Under the pieces are notes generated by a model, which worked only from the letters and a program-made list of their open reading frames with translations, made no database searches and was not told the origin of the DNA. 64,000 nt of DNA from Bacillus sp. FJAT-27264 (GTDB taxonomy: Bacteria; Bacillota; Bacilli; Paenibacillales; Paenibacillaceae). Below, one piece after another: positions 61,763-64,000 of this stretch. Position 1 is the stretch's first letter, and each line of letters opens with the position of its first letter. The position numbers and the translations under genes are program-made. The stretch lies in assembly GCF_001682855.1 (NCBI RefSeq), contig NZ_MAQW01000001.1:62001-126000 (forward strand), read 5' to 3'.

Positions 61763-62488
61763 TTAAAGGCTGAGACGCTCCTGCGAGGTCAAGCGGCGGC
61801 CGTTAACGTTATGCTTGATACGGCCATCCTTCAAAACCCACAGACGCGAGGCGTAACGCTCTGCTAGCTCTATAGGCAGAACGGCGATGACCGTCAGCCC
61901 ACTCTCCTTGCACAGCTTGCGGAGGTTCTCCATGACCCGCTCTGCGGACTTCGGATCGAGCCCTGTTACGGGCTCATCAACCAAGAGGACCTTGGCACCG
62001 TGCACCAGAGCGCGGGCAATTGCGACACGCTGCCGCTCGCCACCACTTAACTGACTTGCCTTAAGCTTCGCTTTGTCTAACAGACCCAGAGCCTCCAATT
62101 CATCCATGGCTCCCATATAATCATCTGAGCGGACCATTCCTGTTACCATACGCCACAATGGGGTTTGGGAGGATTGGCCGATCAGCACATTCTTCAGTGC
62201 GGTCCGATTAGGATTCAGCTCGGCATTCTGTTCAAGATAGGCCCATTCGCGGCGAATTTTCCGTTTGCCGGAGAAACCGCTCTTCAATATATCTTTTCCA
62301 TCTACACGGAAATTTCCCCGATCCCATTTTTCCTTTAGCGCCAAACAGCGCAGCAGTGTAGATTTGCCGCTACCGCTCCCCCCGAGCACCGCAACAAATT
62401 CCCCTTCTTCCAACTGAAAACCGATGTCATGCAGCACTGGAAGCTTGGTCTCCCCGACTGCTTTGGCTAAATGTTCAACTGTGATCAT
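61763..62488 (-). CDS. ABC transporter ATPase without partner genes (PhnC-like)
   Basis: 241 residues. Walker A LGGSGSGKSTLLRC, Q loop WAYLEQNAELNPNRTALKNVLIG, signature LSGGERQRVAIARAL, Walker B VLLVDEPVTGLDPKS; the switch His is not obvious (IAVLPIELAERY instead of the usual TVTHD form), which is odd. Resembles PhnC-type importer ATPases. No permease or binding protein gene is near; instead it heads the lipoprotein/two-component operon. It may work with a distant permease or be non-transport. Confidence 0.8.
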   Translation of the reverse strand: MITVEHLAKAVGETKLPVLHDIGFQLEEGEFVAVLGGSGSGKSTLLRCLALKEKWDRGNFRVDGKDILKSGFSGKRKIRREWAYLEQNAELNPNRTALKNVLIGQSSQTPLWRMVTGMVRSDDYMGAMDELEALGLLDKAKLKASQLSGGERQRVAIARALVHGAKVLLVDEPVTGLDPKSAERVMENLRKLCKESGLTVIAVLPIELAERYASRLWVLKDGRIKHNVNGRRLTSQERLSL

Positions 62489-62575
62489 AGTTCAGCTCTC
62501 CTGTCCTCATCTCTATACTATAGTGTATTGGAAAGCGAGATTAAATTCCATGCGAACACCAGTTCTTATTATACT

Positions 62576-63754
62576 TCAAATTTGTACGCGTGGCGAGAAC
62601 AATACTCCCAGCAGTCCAAACAAGATGAAGAGCAGACCCATAAGCCCGAATACACCGCCGCCAGAGCCGAGTTCCAGCAGCAGCCCACCCAGAGCCGGGC
62701 CGAGAATACTACCTGCACTAAAGTGAAAAGATGACACAACATTGGCCGCTGGCAGCAAGTTACGCGGTAGAATATCTGCTGCATAGGCTAGGCCAAGCGA
62801 GAAGAAAGAGCCGACAAAACCGCCGGCAATTGCAAGCAGCACTAGTGAAAACATGAAATGATCCCCAACCAGCGGCAGCAAAGCGAAGCCCAGACCGCCG
62901 CCGATACCGGCAAGCATAAGAACTTTTTTGCGCCCGAACCGGTCACTCCACATCCCCAGCGGAAGCTGAAGCACAAGGCCCCCGATACCGGCAAAAGGCA
63001 GCAGTGCAGCAATCTGATCTGCACTATAACCAATCCGCAGGCCATATATCGGGAAGTTGCTGTTCAGGCTGGCCTCCATATAGCCGTATAGGAGCGCAGG
63101 AATCAAGGCATACCAAGCGAGACTGTAGCTTCGTCCAAAGCGGCGCGCTTGACCCTCCCTACTCTCGGAGGTTTCCGGGCGGGAATCCGGGAGCTTGATC
63201 AATGTCAATAGCAGAGCCATCAAGAACAGCGCAGCTAACACTAAGAATGGCGTGGCCTGCCCGAAGCGCAACAGACTAATCCCCACAGGACCAAGACTGA
63301 AGCCAAGGCCATAGGACATGCCATAGATGGAAAGATTGCGTCCACGATTCTGTGCCGGGGTCATCAGCAGCACCCAGAGCTGGGCAGCATAATTGATGGC
63401 CGAGTCCCCGATGCCGACCAGAAGTCGAAGCACGAACCATGCCTTGATGCCCGGCAGCAGCGGGAATAGCAGCAGGCTCACTAGCACGAGTGTGAGTCCT
63501 GCGGCAATGAGCTTCTTAAATCCGATGGCTCCCAGCACCCGCTCGGCGATGAGCGTCATGCCGAATGAGCCGATATACAGTGCCGCCGCGTTCAAACCGT
63601 TCAGGGACGAGGAGACACCTTTTTGCTCCAAAAGAATGGATAAAACCGGAAGCAACAGCCCTTGGCTGAGTCCGGCAGCAATAATAACCATGATGAGAAT
63701 CAGGTAATTCACGTTGCTGTTTCGCTGGATAACGATGGAATGCGGGTCTGACAC
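62576..63754 (-). CDS. MFS transporter
   Basis: 392 residues from the GTG at 63752-63754, nine bases after AGGAGG; the longer frame to 63850 has no ribosome site. Twelve membrane segments; the helix 8-9 motif GMWSDRFGRKKVLMLAG and SSFHFSAGSILGPALGGLLLE near helix 11 fit drug or sugar exporters. Divergent from the regulator gene at 63911, which probably controls it. Substrate unknown. Confidence 0.85.
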   Translation of the reverse strand: MSDPHSIVIQRNSNVNYLILIMVIIAAGLSQGLLLPVLSILLEQKGVSSSLNGLNAAALYIGSFGMTLIAERVLGAIGFKKLIAAGLTLVLVSLLLFPLLPGIKAWFVLRLLVGIGDSAINYAAQLWVLLMTPAQNRGRNLSIYGMSYGLGFSLGPVGISLLRFGQATPFLVLAALFLMALLLTLIKLPDSRPETSESREGQARRFGRSYSLAWYALIPALLYGYMEASLNSNFPIYGLRIGYSADQIAALLPFAGIGGLVLQLPLGMWSDRFGRKKVLMLAGIGGGLGFALLPLVGDHFMFSLVLLAIAGGFVGSFFSLGLAYAADILPRNLLPAANVVSSFHFSAGSILGPALGGLLLELGSGGGVFGLMGLLFILFGLLGVLFSPRVQI

Positions 63755-63910
63755 AGCTGAAATCCTCCTACAAAGCAAATAAAAGCGAACAAAAATAAAC
63801 GTTATCCGAACTACATCCAAAAGGCAAACATCGAACATTATAGTGGACAAGCCTCTTCAAAACAAGAGATAATATATAGAAGTGACGGATTTCCTGGGGG
63901 TGCAAGCTTC

Positions 63911-64000
63911 ATGAACTATGAATTGAAAATTGATGTCTCACCGGTCTACGAGCTGATTGACAGCTTTATGTTATATGTTACGCGAAAATGGATTTCCAAT
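63911..64000 (+). CDS. Regulator-like protein, N-terminal fragment cut by window end
   Basis: Thirty codons are visible: MNYELKIDVSPVYELIDSFM continuing to RKWISN. GGGGGTG lies seven bases before the ATG. The sDVSPVYELidSFm opening resembles ArsR-like regulators of Bacillales that sit divergently from transporter genes. Family call rests on recollection and is tentative. Confidence 0.5.
   Translation, partial: MNYELKIDVSPVYELIDSFMLYVTRKWISN

Overview
The window looks like a chromosomal segment of a spore-forming, Gram-positive member of the Firmicutes, most likely Paenibacillus or a close relative. Evidence: strong AGGAGG-type ribosome sites with frequent TTG/GTG starts, spore germination genes (cwlJ-gerQ), a KimA-type potassium importer under a c-di-AMP riboswitch, lipobox lipoproteins, a Btr-like siderophore regulator, glycogen genes glgBA/glgC, and Bacillus-style intrinsic terminators. 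No rRNA, tRNA or CRISPR array was found. The taxonomic call is inference from protein resemblance, not from a search.

Layout. 0-8 kb: a Fur-box-like site, kimA with riboswitch, the thiol-oxidase pair bdbD-bdbC, a CorC/HlyC-family membrane protein with a coupled upstream ORF, cwlJ-gerQ, an SDR enzyme and a DUF2500 protein. 8-16.5 kb: a small Cys-rich protein, a Ycf48-like lipoprotein, an amino acid permease, ldh, then a segment bounded by two dif-like sites that carries a tyrosine recombinase and a divergent LysR/YjeH-like exporter pair. 16.5-24.4 kb: a TetR-controlled NmrA/SnoaL operon, an iron block (Btr-like regulator, siderophore-binding lipoprotein, FAD reductase, Fur box), and a PanE-family reductase behind a leader-peptide attenuator. 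24.6-33 kb: an SgrR-like/MFS divergent pair, then a gene-poor, recombination-marked zone: two more dif-like sites, a truncated regulator remnant, a 10-bp tandem repeat, an IS256-family element, a GNAT gene and a XerS-like recombinase, with a 19-bp repeat at both ends. 33-46 kb: Nudix, a PspA/DUF350/DUF4178/DUF4247 envelope-stress cluster, pyrK-pyrD, namA, a polysaccharide deacetylase, a LysM-3D protein, and convergent overlapping ppk/ppx. 45.7-57 kb: an amino acid ABC importer, a GH13 maltodextrin hydrolase, ilvD with a leader peptide, and the glycogen genes. 57-64 kb: a two-domain acetyltransferase, a four-gene ATPase/lipoprotein/response-regulator/kinase operon, and an MFS transporter divergent from a regulator cut by the window end.

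The most striking signal is a family of five intergenic 28-bp sites with the exact 11-6-11 architecture of Xer recombination sites (12753, 16290, 28094, 28525, 41816). All carry the 11-mer AGTTAACATAA or its complement, which matches the XerD half of Firmicutes dif as I recall it, and one lies 16 bp from a recombinase stop codon. Together with a second, XerS-like recombinase and a separate pair of direct repeats, this suggests Xer-driven cassette traffic. Other regulatory finds are a 17-residue stalling-type leader peptide before the PanE-like gene, an Ile/Leu-rich leader before ilvD, a uORF coupled to the CorC-family gene, and TetR operators embedded in the promoter they should control.
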